Shown one piece after another: positions 34,456 to 43,606 of a DNA stretch of 64,000 bases. Position 1 is the stretch's first letter. Each line of letters opens with the position of its first letter. A program made the position numbers and the translations under genes. The stretch comes from JBAZPT01 sp041645535 (lineage in GTDB: Bacteria; Patescibacteriota; Minisyncoccia; Moranbacterales; UBA2206), in contig JBAZPT010000001.1 of NCBI GenBank assembly GCA_041645535.1, forward strand, positions 493,115 to 557,114, in the 5' to 3' direction. Below the pieces are notes generated by a model. The model was not told the origin of the DNA, searched no databases, and saw only the letters and a program-made list of their open reading frames with translations.

Positions 34456-35575
34456 TAATTACAGAACTTATATATTCTCCCAACTCCCTCACAAACCTCT
34501 CTTTGCTAAACTCTTTCGCTCTGTTAACAATAAACTCTCTGTCGTAGTTTCCAAAATTTTCTATTACTCTTCTCACGCCATCGGCGATTACTTCCGGCGT
34601 GGCTTCGTCAAAAAACTCGCCGGTTTTACCTTCAATCATCACTTCAATTGCTCCGCCTTTTTGAATAGCCGCTATCGGAAGTCCATAGGACATCGCTTCA
34701 ACCAGAGTTATGCCAAAATCGTCCACGCTCGCAAAAACAAATCCTTCAGCTTTCGAATAATAATCGGCTATTTTTGCGTCTGATTGCCAGCCTAAAATCT
34801 GGACATTTTTGCCGGCAATTTTCCGCAGATACTTATCCTGGCTCCCCTCGCCAATCACTACTAATGGCAATTCCAGCTTGTTAAAAGCTTCGACAATTTT
34901 ATCGACATTTTTGTAAGGTGAAAGCCTGGAAACTACCAAAAAATATCTTTCACTCTTTTTGGGTTGTGGGTTATAGATTACAGGTTGCGGGATATATACG
35001 GGCGGATAAATCACCGCGCTTTCTCTCCCGTAGTATTTCCTGATTCTCTCTTGCGTGTATCTTGAGTTGGCAACAATATAATCCGGCCGGTCAGCCGCCA
35101 CCTTGTCCCAGACGCGGATATAGTTGAGCAGTATCCGTGAAAAAAAATTCGTGAATATTCCCTTTTTCTGTCCGCGCAGATATTCACTGTTGGCATCCCA
35201 CACAAAGCGCATCGGGCTATGCAGATACGAAATGTGGATGGTATTGAGGCGCGTAACTATCCCTTTGCTCCAAACGCCCGAACTGGAAATAACCAAATCA
35301 AAATCGCGCAGATCCCAAACTTCCGGCGCGGTCGGCATCAGCGGCAGAAGATATTTATATCTCTGGCGCAAAAAGCGCGGAAATTTTTGGAGAAATGATG
35401 TGTGGATTTCCTGCTCCTGAAATTTCCCCCGCATTTTTTCCTTGTCATATAGCAAAGTATAAATCGGCGCTTCCGGATACATCTCGCAGAGCACCTCCAA
35501 AACCCTCTCCGCCCCGCCATACTGGACCAGAAAGTCGTGGACTATCGCTACTTTTAATTCCTTATTTTGTGTCAT
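34391..35575 (-). CDS. GT4-family glycosyltransferase
   Basis: 394 residues, two Rossmann domains. N-terminal KVAIVHDFLVQYGGAERVLE; C-terminal YFLVVSRLSPYKNVDKIVEA and the nucleotide-sugar site GFVFASVDDFGITLVEAMSYG. It transfers a sugar from an NDP or GDP donor to a glycan or lipid acceptor in the cytoplasm. Its start overlaps the end of the upstream GT4 gene by 14 nt. The C-terminal ~20 residues (KIQISNQTQNPNYKNFEI) come from an A/T-rich repeat of the aaatttcaaaattt type that continues past the stop, so the native end may have been replaced. Confidence 0.87.
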   Translation of the reverse strand: MTQNKELKVAIVHDFLVQYGGAERVLEVLCEMYPEAPIYTLLYDKEKMRGKFQEQEIHTSFLQKFPRFLRQRYKYLLPLMPTAPEVWDLRDFDLVISSSGVWSKGIVTRLNTIHISYLHSPMRFVWDANSEYLRGQKKGIFTNFFSRILLNYIRVWDKVAADRPDYIVANSRYTQERIRKYYGRESAVIYPPVYIPQPVIYNPQPKKSERYFLVVSRLSPYKNVDKIVEAFNKLELPLVVIGEGSQDKYLRKIAGKNVQILGWQSDAKIADYYSKAEGFVFASVDDFGITLVEAMSYGLPIAAIQKGGAIEVMIEGKTGEFFDEATPEVIADGVRRVIENFGNYDREFIVNRAKEFSKERFVRELGEYISSVITKSKIQISNQTQNPNYKNFEI

Positions 35576-36731
35576 TTTTTAAAATTTCAGCTATTTCACC
35601 GGCGCATTTTTCCCAACTAAATCGCTTCACATTTTCATAGCCTTTCTTTATTATATCATCTCTCAAGACTTTGTCAGAAATCAATTTGTAGGTGGCATCG
35701 GCAATTTGTTCGGCATTGTGAGGATCAACCAAAATCGCAGAATATCTAGGCATCCTAGAGCCGAGCTCTTGGAATTCCAAGAGCTCGGCTCTTGGAGAAA
35801 CCACTTCCAGAATAGATGAATTATCCCCCGCCACCACCGGCACACCAACACTTTGCGCTTCCAGAATTGGAATCCCAAATCCTTCATAAAATGTCGGAAA
35901 TAAAAACACATCCGCGTTTTTCAAAAGTTCCCATTTTTCCTCGTCACTCACATAGCCGGGCAAAACAATATCCTCTCTGAAATTAGAATCCTCTACGGAG
36001 GCCTCTATTTTTTCTTTGCCATAGCCGAACTTCCCTGCCAAAACCAATTTATGCGGAATCTTATATTGTTCTTTTAAAATTTCAAATGTTTTAATTATCC
36101 CAATAATATTCTTTCTTTCCTCAAGTCTGCCAACAAATAGCAAGTATGGTTTTGAAATTTTGTCATTTAAAATTGATTTGAAATTTGAACTTTGAAATTT
36201 GAACTTTCGATCGTACCCTTCATAAACAACCTTGATTTTTTCCTCCGGCACTTTATATAGCCTCATTAAATCTTTCTTAGTATTCTCTGAAACTGATATG
36301 ATCGTCCTTGCCCATTTGCACGAATTCCTGATCGACCAGCGCATATATAGCTTTGCCCAAAAAGAATACGCCTCGGGACAAAATTCATATTCCAAACCGT
36401 GAATTGTTACGATTGTATTTTTTGCGTGAATAATCGGCACTGTATGCGCCGGCACAAACAAGACATCCGTTGGATGAAATAACATTTCTAAACTAAGCCC
36501 GATTTGCGTCCATAAATATGGCCATTTAATTATTTTTATTTTCCAATTCTCCGGCAATTTTGAATCTACGGTTTGATTTTTGCGTAAATATAAAACAACC
36601 TGCTTCACCGGCAGGCAAGCCTGATCATTGTTTAATTTATCTCTCAAGTTTTTGATAACTTGATAAGAATATTCCTCCACTCCCGTGCGTTGTTTTAAAA
36701 AAGCGCGAGAAGCGTCAATGCTAATCAACAT
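35562..36731 (-). CDS. GT4-family glycosyltransferase with palindrome insertion
   Basis: 389 residues. Conserved parts are SRAFLKQRTGVEEYSYQVIK, HGLEYEFCPEAY, KPYLLFVGRLEERKNIIGII, FLFPTFYEGFGIPILEAQSV and VVAGDNSSILEVV. In the family the last motif is followed at once by a GDAA-LVDP stretch. Here about 18 residues (SPRAELLEFQELGSRMPRYS) intervene, and most are encoded by a 36-nt perfect palindrome (35757-35792). A second probable in-frame repeat encodes FQSSNFKSILNDK before KPYLLF. The enzyme probably remains active because both inserts fall in loops. It stops 1 nt before the mreB coding region. Confidence 0.87.
   Translation of the reverse strand: MLISIDASRAFLKQRTGVEEYSYQVIKNLRDKLNNDQACLPVKQVVLYLRKNQTVDSKLPENWKIKIIKWPYLWTQIGLSLEMLFHPTDVLFVPAHTVPIIHAKNTIVTIHGLEYEFCPEAYSFWAKLYMRWSIRNSCKWARTIISVSENTKKDLMRLYKVPEEKIKVVYEGYDRKFKFQSSNFKSILNDKISKPYLLFVGRLEERKNIIGIIKTFEILKEQYKIPHKLVLAGKFGYGKEKIEASVEDSNFREDIVLPGYVSDEEKWELLKNADVFLFPTFYEGFGIPILEAQSVGVPVVAGDNSSILEVVSPRAELLEFQELGSRMPRYSAILVDPHNAEQIADATYKLISDKVLRDDIIKKGYENVKRFSWEKCAGEIAEILKNDTK
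35757..35792. repeat. 36-nt perfect palindrome inside GT4 gene
   Basis: Arms agagccgagctcttgg and its complement around a central aattcc-type junction; exactly 12 codons, in frame, in a loop before the LVDP motif. Confidence 0.85.
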
Positions 36732-36732
36732 A

Positions 36733-37746
36733 TTATTTCGATAGCATTATTGTCCTCTTATACACATCCAAGTTATCCAAAGCAATTCCAATGCCCTTCA
36801 CTACGCAATAAAGCGGATCTTCCGCCACATAACACGGCACTTCAATAGTCTTGGTTATCAGTTGGTCAAGATGGCGAAGGAGCGCCCCGCCCCCGGAAAG
36901 CACCATGCCCTTATCCATAACATCCGCGGCCAGCTCCGGTGGAGTATCCTGCAAAACTTTTTTGATGGCGTTGATAATTTCGCGCAACTCGTCCTGCATA
37001 GCTTCCGTAATTTCATTAGAAGAAATTTTTATCGTTTTCGGCAGTCCGCCAGTGAGATCGCGCCCGCGCACTTCCATATATTCCTCTTTGACTTGCGCGA
37101 TGGCTGAACCGATTTTAATTTTAATTTCTTCGGCTGTCCGCTCCCCGATCGCGAGGCTGTGTTTTCTTTTGATATAATCTGAAATCGCCTGATCCAATTT
37201 GTTCCCGCCTACGCGCGCGCTGTGCGCCGCCACAATACCGCCAAGAGATATGATTGCCACTTCCGATGTTCCGCCACCAATATCAATAATCATATTTCCT
37301 GCCGGAGAATTGATCGGGATGCCCGCGCCGATCGCCGCCAGCACCGGTTCTTTGACCACATACGCCGCCTTGGCTCCCGCGCGCACCGCCGCATCAATCA
37401 CCGCCCTTCTTTCCGTGGAAGTTACTCCCGCCGGAATGGAAATCATAATTTCCGGGCGAACCAGGCGGATTTTGCCGCTGACTTTGTTGATAAAATATTT
37501 AAGCATCGCTTCGGTAATCCGGTAATCAGCAATCACCCCGTCTTTCATCGGCCGGCTGGCCATAATCGTATCCGGCGTGCGCCCCAGCATTTCCTTGGCA
37601 TCGTTGCCCACGGCCAAAACTTTATTATCCAGAATAGAAATCGCCACCACTGACGGCTCGTTCACGACCACTCCGCGGCCAGGAATAAACACCAGCGTGT
37701 TGGCTGTTCCCAGATCGATCCCGATTTTCCGCACAAACATCGGCAT
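36733..37746 (-). CDS. mreB: Rod shape-determining protein MreB
   Basis: 337 residues, full length. The actin-fold phosphate loops are IGIDLGTANTLVFIPGRGVV and MIIDIGGGTSEVAIISLGG; also VVNEPSVVA and SARVGGNKLDQAI. The start is at 37746 or two codons later (MFVRKIG). MreB filaments guide peptidoglycan synthesis along the cell side, working with RodA, which is encoded 4 kb away. It lies between murA and the GT4 genes with 1-4 nt gaps, so the wall and glycan genes look like one operon. Confidence 0.96.
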   Translation of the reverse strand: MPMFVRKIGIDLGTANTLVFIPGRGVVVNEPSVVAISILDNKVLAVGNDAKEMLGRTPDTIMASRPMKDGVIADYRITEAMLKYFINKVSGKIRLVRPEIMISIPAGVTSTERRAVIDAAVRAGAKAAYVVKEPVLAAIGAGIPINSPAGNMIIDIGGGTSEVAIISLGGIVAAHSARVGGNKLDQAISDYIKRKHSLAIGERTAEEIKIKIGSAIAQVKEEYMEVRGRDLTGGLPKTIKISSNEITEAMQDELREIINAIKKVLQDTPPELAADVMDKGMVLSGGGALLRHLDQLITKTIEVPCYVAEDPLYCVVKGIGIALDNLDVYKRTIMLSK

Positions 37747-37750
37747 AAAA

Positions 37751-39013
37751 TTATTTCTTAACTCTTTTTATCTCCGCGCCTAATTTTTGCAATCTTTCTT
37801 CAATTTTTTCATAACCGCGGTCAACTTGATAAATATCTTTGATTATCGTTTTGCCATTCGCTAAAAGAGCTGCAATTATTAAAGACGCGCCGGCGCGCAG
37901 ATCAAAACTTTGGATAACTTTGCCTTTCAACTTCGCCGGCCCTTCGATCATGACCCGATGCACATCAAGCACTTTGGCGTTGGCGCCCATTTTTTCGAGC
38001 TCGCGGACATAATTAAATCTGCCTTCATAGAGGGAATCATGAATCAATGTCCGGCCATTTGCTTGCGTGGCCAAAACCCCAAATGGCGCCTGTACATCCG
38101 ACGGCACTCCAGGATATGTTCGCGTATCAATTTTCGCCGCTGCTTTTAATTTTTTAGCCGGAATAACTTCAATATAGTTTTTACTTATTTTAAAATCCGC
38201 CCCAAACTCTTTGAGTTTCTCCAAGACCAGATCCAGATGCTCTTCTCTCGCGTTTTTGATTTTTATCGGACTTCCGGTCGCCACTCCTAAAATCAAAAAT
38301 GTCGCCGCTTCATTGGCATCCGGAATAATCGCATGTTTCGCTCCCTGTAATTTTTTTGTTCCAATAATTTCCAGCGTATGCGTACCCAGTCCTTTGATTT
38401 TAGCACCCATCGAAACCAAAAATTTTCCCAAATCTTCGACATGCGGTTCGCACGCCGCTATTTTTATAATTGTTTTTCCAGGCAGTCCCGCGGCCAGCAT
38501 CATCGCGTTCTCCGTGGCTGTCACTGACATTTCTCCTAAAACTGCTTTCCCTGCTTTTTTATTTTTTGCGTCAATATTATATTTTTTTCCGTCCTGGCTA
38601 ATTTTCACTCCCAGTTTTTCCAGCGCCCGGAAATGCGTGCCTACCGGACGCCTGCCAATCACGCACCCGCCGGGATGATAAAGCTTGAATTGATTTAATC
38701 TTGCCGACAGCGGTCCCAAGAGCAAAATAGACGACCTAAGCAGTTTTACTTTTTCAACATCAATTTTTTCCGGCTGAATATTCTTTGCCTGCACTGAAAT
38801 TTTTCTTTCTCCCAGCCGCTTTATTTCCGCGCCTAGGCTTTCCAAAATTTCGAGCATCCGAAAAACATCCTCGATCAGAGGAATGTTAGAAATAACGCAT
38901 TTTTCCCGGGTAAGCAAAGTCGCGGCCAAAATAGGCGTAGTGGCATTTTTAGACCCCCTCACGTCTATCTCTCCTTTCAGCTTCTTTCCGCCCTGAATTT
39001 CGAAATATTCCAT
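37751..39013 (-). CDS. murA: UDP-N-acetylglucosamine 1-carboxyvinyltransferase
   Basis: 420 residues. It transfers enolpyruvate from PEP to UDP-GlcNAc, the first committed step of peptidoglycan synthesis. Active-site Cys117 lies in HPGGCVIGRRPVG (E. coli Cys115). Other conserved parts are RGSKNATTPILAATLL, MSVTATENAMMLA, PDANEAATFLI and SFDLRAGASLIIAALLANG. It is upstream of mreB with a 4-nt gap. Confidence 0.95.
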   Translation of the reverse strand: MEYFEIQGGKKLKGEIDVRGSKNATTPILAATLLTREKCVISNIPLIEDVFRMLEILESLGAEIKRLGERKISVQAKNIQPEKIDVEKVKLLRSSILLLGPLSARLNQFKLYHPGGCVIGRRPVGTHFRALEKLGVKISQDGKKYNIDAKNKKAGKAVLGEMSVTATENAMMLAAGLPGKTIIKIAACEPHVEDLGKFLVSMGAKIKGLGTHTLEIIGTKKLQGAKHAIIPDANEAATFLILGVATGSPIKIKNAREEHLDLVLEKLKEFGADFKISKNYIEVIPAKKLKAAAKIDTRTYPGVPSDVQAPFGVLATQANGRTLIHDSLYEGRFNYVRELEKMGANAKVLDVHRVMIEGPAKLKGKVIQSFDLRAGASLIIAALLANGKTIIKDIYQVDRGYEKIEERLQKLGAEIKRVKK

Positions 39014-39063
39014 ATTAACTATTATATTTCAAATTGCGGAAAAACTCAAGGCAGGAGGCATTG

Positions 39064-40302
39064 TTAATCACTCAGCTTTTGTTCGTAATTATCCGCCCAG
39101 TATAAAACTAGCTTGCCATAATTGGTTCCTTTATCATCGCAATAGGCCTGCCAGTTCCCGCCAGCCAAATAAACGCAATAGGCTTTGGCCTCCGCGCTTT
39201 TTTTGTGTTCAGTAACGCCCTCGACCTTGGCCAGCTTGAGCGCCATTGCCACCACGCCGTCAATCAGGCTCCAGGGATCCGGATGATTGTGCCCTGTAAC
39301 CGAAGTAATGCTGGGGATGTAACCGCGCGGACTTCCATCCGGATCGCCCCAGGTGTCCGGCATGAATTGCGCGACGCCCATCGCGCCTCCCGTTCCCTTA
39401 TAGCCTGAAGGCGGACAAGAAACTTTTTTCTTTTTATAATCATATCCGAGGTCTTTGCAGATATTTTTGAAAATTTCCGCGCGATAACTGCTCATTCTGC
39501 TTTGTGAAAATGTACATCCGCCGGTATATCTGCCCAGATTGGATTCTACGACCAGAACGCCCAAGAGATAATCTTTGCGCACTCCGGTAACCTTGCTGGC
39601 ATATTTCGCGGCATCCACAATATTTTTTGTGCTGATGCTGCCGCCCAGCAAGGACGCCAGTTCGCCGCGCAACTTGCTTAACTTAGCGTTCAGTTCAGAA
39701 AGATCGGCCTGCGCTTCATAGATATCCGTTTTTATAGCGGCCTGTTCCCCCCTCTGAACATTTAATAATTTCTCATGATCTTCTTTTTTGTCCGCCAATT
39801 CTTCCTTAGTTTTTTCTATTTCCTTTTTCGAATCATATATGTCATCCAGGAGAAAAAGTATCTTTTCTTTGGCGCTGATAAGATTATCGACGTTTTCACT
39901 TAAATCATTGAGGTTATTGCTGGTCATCGCCAGTTTGACAATTGGATCCTCTGTATCACTGTAATAAACTTCGCGCAAAAATTCCTGAAGAATAACCTTA
40001 TTAAGCTCCAGCCGGCTGTTCAGATTGTTAAGTTCTGCTTCTTTTCTGGAAATTTCGGTTTCAGATTTTTTTATCAGGCTTTGCGTATAATTTACCCGGG
40101 CAACATTTTGATTAAGAAGCTGTTGCGCGGATTGCAATGTTTTTTCTGTTTTTTCTTTTTTCTCTTCGATGTTTTCTATTTTTTCCTGAATATCCTCCGC
40201 GTCATCAGCGGCTCGCGTCGGAATCCGTGGCAGAAAATTAAGAAACACAAAAAGCACAATCAAAACAAGCAGAATGTGTTTCCTTTTTATAGTATTTTCC
40301 AT
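39064..40302 (-). CDS. Secreted coiled-coil murein hydrolase (PcsB-like/SLT)
   Basis: About 412 residues from the ATG at 40302 (MENTIKRKHILL). The longer frame starting at 40323 would begin in the promoter. The signal peptide (HILLVLIVLFVFLNFLPRIPTRA) is followed by a long coiled coil (~35-225) as in PcsB/EnvC regulators, then a lytic transglycosylase-type domain (VLVVESNLGRYTGGC, GTGGAMGVAQFMPDTWGDP). It probably cuts peptidoglycan during growth or division, with the coil acting as control or FtsX-binding arm. The -10 TATAAT is 9 nt before the ATG, so the mRNA is almost leaderless. Confidence 0.82.
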   Translation of the reverse strand: MENTIKRKHILLVLIVLFVFLNFLPRIPTRAADDAEDIQEKIENIEEKKEKTEKTLQSAQQLLNQNVARVNYTQSLIKKSETEISRKEAELNNLNSRLELNKVILQEFLREVYYSDTEDPIVKLAMTSNNLNDLSENVDNLISAKEKILFLLDDIYDSKKEIEKTKEELADKKEDHEKLLNVQRGEQAAIKTDIYEAQADLSELNAKLSKLRGELASLLGGSISTKNIVDAAKYASKVTGVRKDYLLGVLVVESNLGRYTGGCTFSQSRMSSYRAEIFKNICKDLGYDYKKKKVSCPPSGYKGTGGAMGVAQFMPDTWGDPDGSPRGYIPSITSVTGHNHPDPWSLIDGVVAMALKLAKVEGVTEHKKSAEAKAYCVYLAGGNWQAYCDDKGTNYGKLVLYWADNYEQKLSD

Positions 40303-40311
40303 AGTTGTTAC

Positions 40312-40322
40312 ATTATACCACA
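40312..40322 (-). promoter_or_regulatory. TGTGGTATAAT promoter of the murein hydrolase gene
   Basis: Extended -10 on the minus strand ending 9 nt before the ATG at 40302. Confidence 0.6.
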
Positions 40323-40350
40323 TTTCGAACCAGGCCTGTCAACAAGCAAA

Positions 40351-40379
40351 AACCCTCCGATATCCATCGGGGGGTCTTT
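40351..40379 (-). terminator. Terminator after rplY
   Basis: ccccccgatgg / ccatcggggggt-type hairpin with ttttt on the minus strand, 12 nt after the L25 stop. Confidence 0.7.
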
Positions 40380-40391
40380 TGCCAAATCAAG

Positions 40392-41105
40392 CTATTCCTT
40401 TTTTTCTTTTTTCTCCTCTGGACGAGCAGGTTTATCCGCCTTGGAGGACTTTTCTTCTCCTTCGATAGCCGGCTCTTCTTTCACCACGCCTTCGACTTTC
40501 GTCACATCTTCCACCACTTTCTCTTCAAGTTCGCTAAGTTCCTCTTCGGAGCGCGGCGGAGTGACTAAGGCCACTACTGTTTCCGGATCATCTTTAACTT
40601 CAACTCCCTTGGAAATTTTCAGGTCTTTCACATAAATATGATCATCAAAAGTTTTGATGGTTGCAATATCCACTTCGATGCTGGATGGCAAATCGGCCGG
40701 CAAACAGGAAATTTCAATGTTGTCGAGGCTCTTTACTAAAACTCCTCCCATTTCCTTGACCGCCGGAGATTCACCGATAAAGACCAACTCCACTTCGGTT
40801 TCGATTTTCTCGTCCATTTTTACCTGATAAAAATCAATATGGGAAATGCTTCCGTTCACCGGGTTTTGCTGCAATTCGTGAATGAGGACATTATAACCAT
40901 TTTTTCCGCCGATACTCAAATTTATAATGATACTCTCGCCGGATTTTTTAATCAAGCGTCCAAATTCCAAAGCATCCACCCATAGGCTTTGCGGATCGGC
41001 GCCTTTGCCATAAGTGACCGCCGGAATGAGCCCGGACTTTCTCCCTTTATTAACCCTTTTTCCTCTTTCCTCCCTAAGCTTGGCGTCTAACTTTATTTTT
41101 TCCAT
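40392..41105 (-). CDS. rplY: 50S ribosomal protein L25 (CTC/TL5 form)
   Basis: 237 residues. The N-terminal 5S-binding domain (AKLREERGKRVNKGRKSGLIPAVTYG) is followed by the TL5 beta domain (VELVFIGESPAVKEMGGVLV) and an acidic Lys/Glu-rich tail. It binds 5S rRNA in the central protuberance. It lies 2.5 kb from the 5S gene. A GC-rich hairpin precedes the gene, and a GGAGG lies 14 nt before the ATG, which is rather far. Confidence 0.92.
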   Translation of the reverse strand: MEKIKLDAKLREERGKRVNKGRKSGLIPAVTYGKGADPQSLWVDALEFGRLIKKSGESIIINLSIGGKNGYNVLIHELQQNPVNGSISHIDFYQVKMDEKIETEVELVFIGESPAVKEMGGVLVKSLDNIEISCLPADLPSSIEVDIATIKTFDDHIYVKDLKISKGVEVKDDPETVVALVTPPRSEEELSELEEKVVEDVTKVEGVVKEEPAIEGEEKSSKADKPARPEEKKEKKE

Positions 41106-41123
41106 TATTTTGCATTTTACCTC

Positions 41124-41156
41124 CCCGACCTGCCGGCAGGCAGGTGTCCATCGGGG
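41124..41156. repeat. GC-rich palindrome with cctgccggcagg core
   Basis: ccccgacctgcc ... tcgggg hairpin between the zinc-ribbon gene and rplY. A shorter relative (accggcaggcaagcc) lies in frame near 36610 in a GT4 gene. Confidence 0.5.
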
Positions 41157-41174
41157 CTCTCAAATGTTTAAAAA

Positions 41175-41507
41175 TTATTTACTATTTTTTATTAATTCTA
41201 TCAGATTGCCCCGCTCTCTCTCTATAAACTCATGCACATCAATAACTTCGTCGGCACTGATGGTTTTTTTCGAAAATTTATTTTTAACCTCGTCCCTATC
41301 CAGGTCTGTTGCCATTCCCAAACTCACAACTCCTGTTTGATTGCTGGACAGAATTGAGATCAGGGATGTTCCGCACCTGGAACAGGAAATATGGAACATT
41401 GTCCCGCGATCATGCTCTTCCAGTATCGTCAGATCATTTTGCTCAAGTTCGTTTCCGCAAAATGAGCATTTGGACAGAAAATCTAAGTTGTTATTTTTAT
41501 TTGCCAT
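41175..41507 (-). CDS. Hypothetical zinc-ribbon protein
   Basis: 110 residues. Two C-x2-C pairs (CSFCG at ~14-18 and CSRCG at ~43-47) with an intervening LTILEEHDRGTMFHIS should bind one zinc. The remainder is charged and helical (DEVIDVHEFIERERGNLIELI). No signal peptide. I do not recognise the family. Similar small zinc-ribbon proteins of unknown role are common in CPR genomes. It lies upstream of rplY on the same strand. Confidence 0.6.
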   Translation of the reverse strand: MANKNNNLDFLSKCSFCGNELEQNDLTILEEHDRGTMFHISCSRCGTSLISILSSNQTGVVSLGMATDLDRDEVKNKFSKKTISADEVIDVHEFIERERGNLIELIKNSK

Positions 41508-41548
41508 GTTTTAATGCTAAAATAGTTTATCATAAATAATGCTTTGAG

Positions 41549-42637
41549 TCAAATATTTTTTATTCCTCGCACATAAATGCTTTGAATCATGCCCAGGCCG
41601 GCTAAAACCGCGACGAGCGAACTTCCGCCGTAGCTCAAAAGCGGCAGCGGCACTCCAGCCACCGGATTAAGCCCGATATTCATTCCGATATTAATCAATA
41701 TCTGCAAAAAGAACATCGCCATTATTCCCACCGCCAACAAATAGCCAAAATTATCGCGAGCCAGCAGAGCTGTTTTTTTCATCCTATATAAAAGAACAGC
41801 GAAGAGAAAAATTACAAAAAGCGAACCCAAAAGTCCCATTTCCTCCGCGATAGCCGCAAAAATAAAGTCGGTGTGTTTTTCCGGAAGAAAATTCAATTGT
41901 GACTGGGAACCATGGCCGAGTCCTTTGCCAAAAATTCCGCCCGATCCGACGGCCACCATCGACTGGGCCACATTATATCCGCTTCCCAGTGGATCGTTTT
42001 CGGGATTTACAAAATTATACAGCCTTTCTTTTTGATAATCTTTAAGAAAAAAGTAACTCCCTCCGGAAGCAACGGCAATGGCCAAGAATAGTATCAGTAT
42101 ATTTTTTTTGCTGATTTCGGAAGCCAAAAGCATCCCGCCCCAAACCCCCATGATGACGGCCGCCGAGCCAAAGTCCGGCTGCCTAAGAATTAACAATGCC
42201 GGAATAAAAACCAGGATTATGGAAACGGTAATTTTAGACGCCTCGCTAAGCTTGGTTTTCTTCTTGGAGAGAAAGCTGGCTAAAAAAATAATCATAATTA
42301 TTTTTGCCGCCTCCACCGGTTGAATGTGAAAATTACCAAAACCGATCCAGCCTGTCGTCCCCCGCACCGTCGTGCCGAAAATCAGCACTAAAAATAAAAT
42401 GGCAATCATCGCAAAATATAATTTTGTGCTGTAAGCGCTGAGCACCCGGTAATCAAAAAAAGCAAAGGCTAGCATCAAAAAAATTCCAACAGCCGCGGCC
42501 TCCATCTGGCGATAAAAATGATCCGCCACTAAAGTGTTTCCAGAAAAAGAAACGCTGTACAAAGCCAGTATTCCCACGCCCAAAAGCAGCGCGATTGCCG
42601 CGCCTAAAACCCAGTCAAGTTTTAGAAAATTTTTCAC
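41549..42637 (-). CDS. rodA: SEDS peptidoglycan polymerase RodA
   Basis: 362 residues, about ten membrane segments. Conserved SEDS parts are TTGWIGFGNFHIQPVEAAKI, LILRQPDFGSAAVI, YNVAQSMVAVGSGGIFGKGL, FLPEKHTDFIFAAIAEEMG and GVPLPLLSYGGSSLVA. It is a glycosyltransferase that polymerises lipid II for side-wall growth with a partner PBP2. The GTG start at 42637 lies at the edge of the palindromic element 42636-42737, so its upstream region was replaced by that element. Confidence 0.93.
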   Translation of the reverse strand: MKNFLKLDWVLGAAIALLLGVGILALYSVSFSGNTLVADHFYRQMEAAAVGIFLMLAFAFFDYRVLSAYSTKLYFAMIAILFLVLIFGTTVRGTTGWIGFGNFHIQPVEAAKIIMIIFLASFLSKKKTKLSEASKITVSIILVFIPALLILRQPDFGSAAVIMGVWGGMLLASEISKKNILILFLAIAVASGGSYFFLKDYQKERLYNFVNPENDPLGSGYNVAQSMVAVGSGGIFGKGLGHGSQSQLNFLPEKHTDFIFAAIAEEMGLLGSLFVIFLFAVLLYRMKKTALLARDNFGYLLAVGIMAMFFLQILINIGMNIGLNPVAGVPLPLLSYGGSSLVAVLAGLGMIQSIYVRGIKNI

Positions 42638-42737
42638 CCCGCATTAACTTTCCAACATCTGCTTTTCGAAAAGCAATGCTGGAATTTTTTTTAAAAGTTA
42701 TCCCCCGCAAATATCCAAAGAAAAGTTAGTGCGGGGT
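42636..42737. repeat. 102-nt palindromic element
   Basis: Left end accccgcattaacttt (42636-42651), right end aaagttagtgcggggt (42722-42737), one mismatch between arms. The ends match those of the GIY-YIG element (cccagcactaacttt). It fills the gap between rodA and the next gene exactly. Confidence 0.7.
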
Positions 42738-43565
42738 TTATTGGTATTGCTGGAACTTCCCGGGCATGAAATATTTTTTTACAAAAGCTTCTGAATCAAA
42801 AACATTTACTTCCGCCTGGACATCCATCTGGCTAACCGACCCGGGAAATTTATTCGGCCAGCTGACGCGGAAATCCCGGTTTTCACCGGCATTCACAGTG
42901 TTCATTTGGGTTGAATTAATAGCGATTACTTTTCCCCCCTCATCCTTGAGCAGAATTCTTAATTTTACGGAATTGAAATCAAAAGGGCTTTCATTTTTCA
43001 AAAGTCCGATGGCCTCGCCGAAGCCGACGCCGGAAGTTATTTCGTTGTAATTTTTACTCACTATTTTAAGTTCCGGTTTTTCATAAGTGTCATTTGTTTC
43101 AACCCACCGCGGATCACTGACAATCATTTCGACACTGGCCGGTGTTTCTTTTGTTGCTATATTGGTTTCGACAATATATTTTTTATCAGCCGGCAAAATG
43201 AAACTGGTGCCGGACGGCTCGGCCATGACTTCACCGGCCGCGTTTTTCATGCTGAATTTATAGCTGAACTTATCGCTGCCTACCAGGCTATTGGGATTGG
43301 CGACTTCCGCGTAAACATCATAACTGTCGGCGATGCCGCTTTCCACAAATCCGGTTTGCCGGACAATTAAATTTTCTTTGGCGGTTACCGGACACTTCTT
43401 GGCGCACACGCCGCCGCAGTCCAAGCCCTCCTCATTTTGATTTTGTTTTCCATCAAAGCAGTTCGGCGCCGGTTTTTGCCACTGATAAATTAAAAAAACC
43501 ACGCCAATAAAAATTGCCGCGTAAACCGCGATGATTATGAGTCTTTTTTTATCCCCTTTTTCCAT
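42738..43565 (-). CDS. Membrane-anchored hypothetical protein
   Basis: 275 residues from the ATG at 43565. An in-frame ATG at 43571 abuts a TGCTAGAAT -10 element (-10 at 43577-43572) and would be too early. A short cytoplasmic start is followed by one membrane helix (LIIIAVYAAIFIGVVFLIYQ) and a small Cys cluster (CFDGKQNQNEEGLDCGGVCAKKC, split here as C-x15-C-x4-C-x3-C) that I have seen described in CPR surface proteins. Two probable beta-sandwich regions follow, and the protein ends KYFMPGKFQQYQ. Function unknown; probably external. Confidence 0.6.
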   Translation of the reverse strand: MEKGDKKRLIIIAVYAAIFIGVVFLIYQWQKPAPNCFDGKQNQNEEGLDCGGVCAKKCPVTAKENLIVRQTGFVESGIADSYDVYAEVANPNSLVGSDKFSYKFSMKNAAGEVMAEPSGTSFILPADKKYIVETNIATKETPASVEMIVSDPRWVETNDTYEKPELKIVSKNYNEITSGVGFGEAIGLLKNESPFDFNSVKLRILLKDEGGKVIAINSTQMNTVNAGENRDFRVSWPNKFPGSVSQMDVQAEVNVFDSEAFVKKYFMPGKFQQYQ

Positions 43566-43606
43566 AAACATATTCTAGCATAGTTTTTGGAAAAACAAAA
43601 AAAAGC

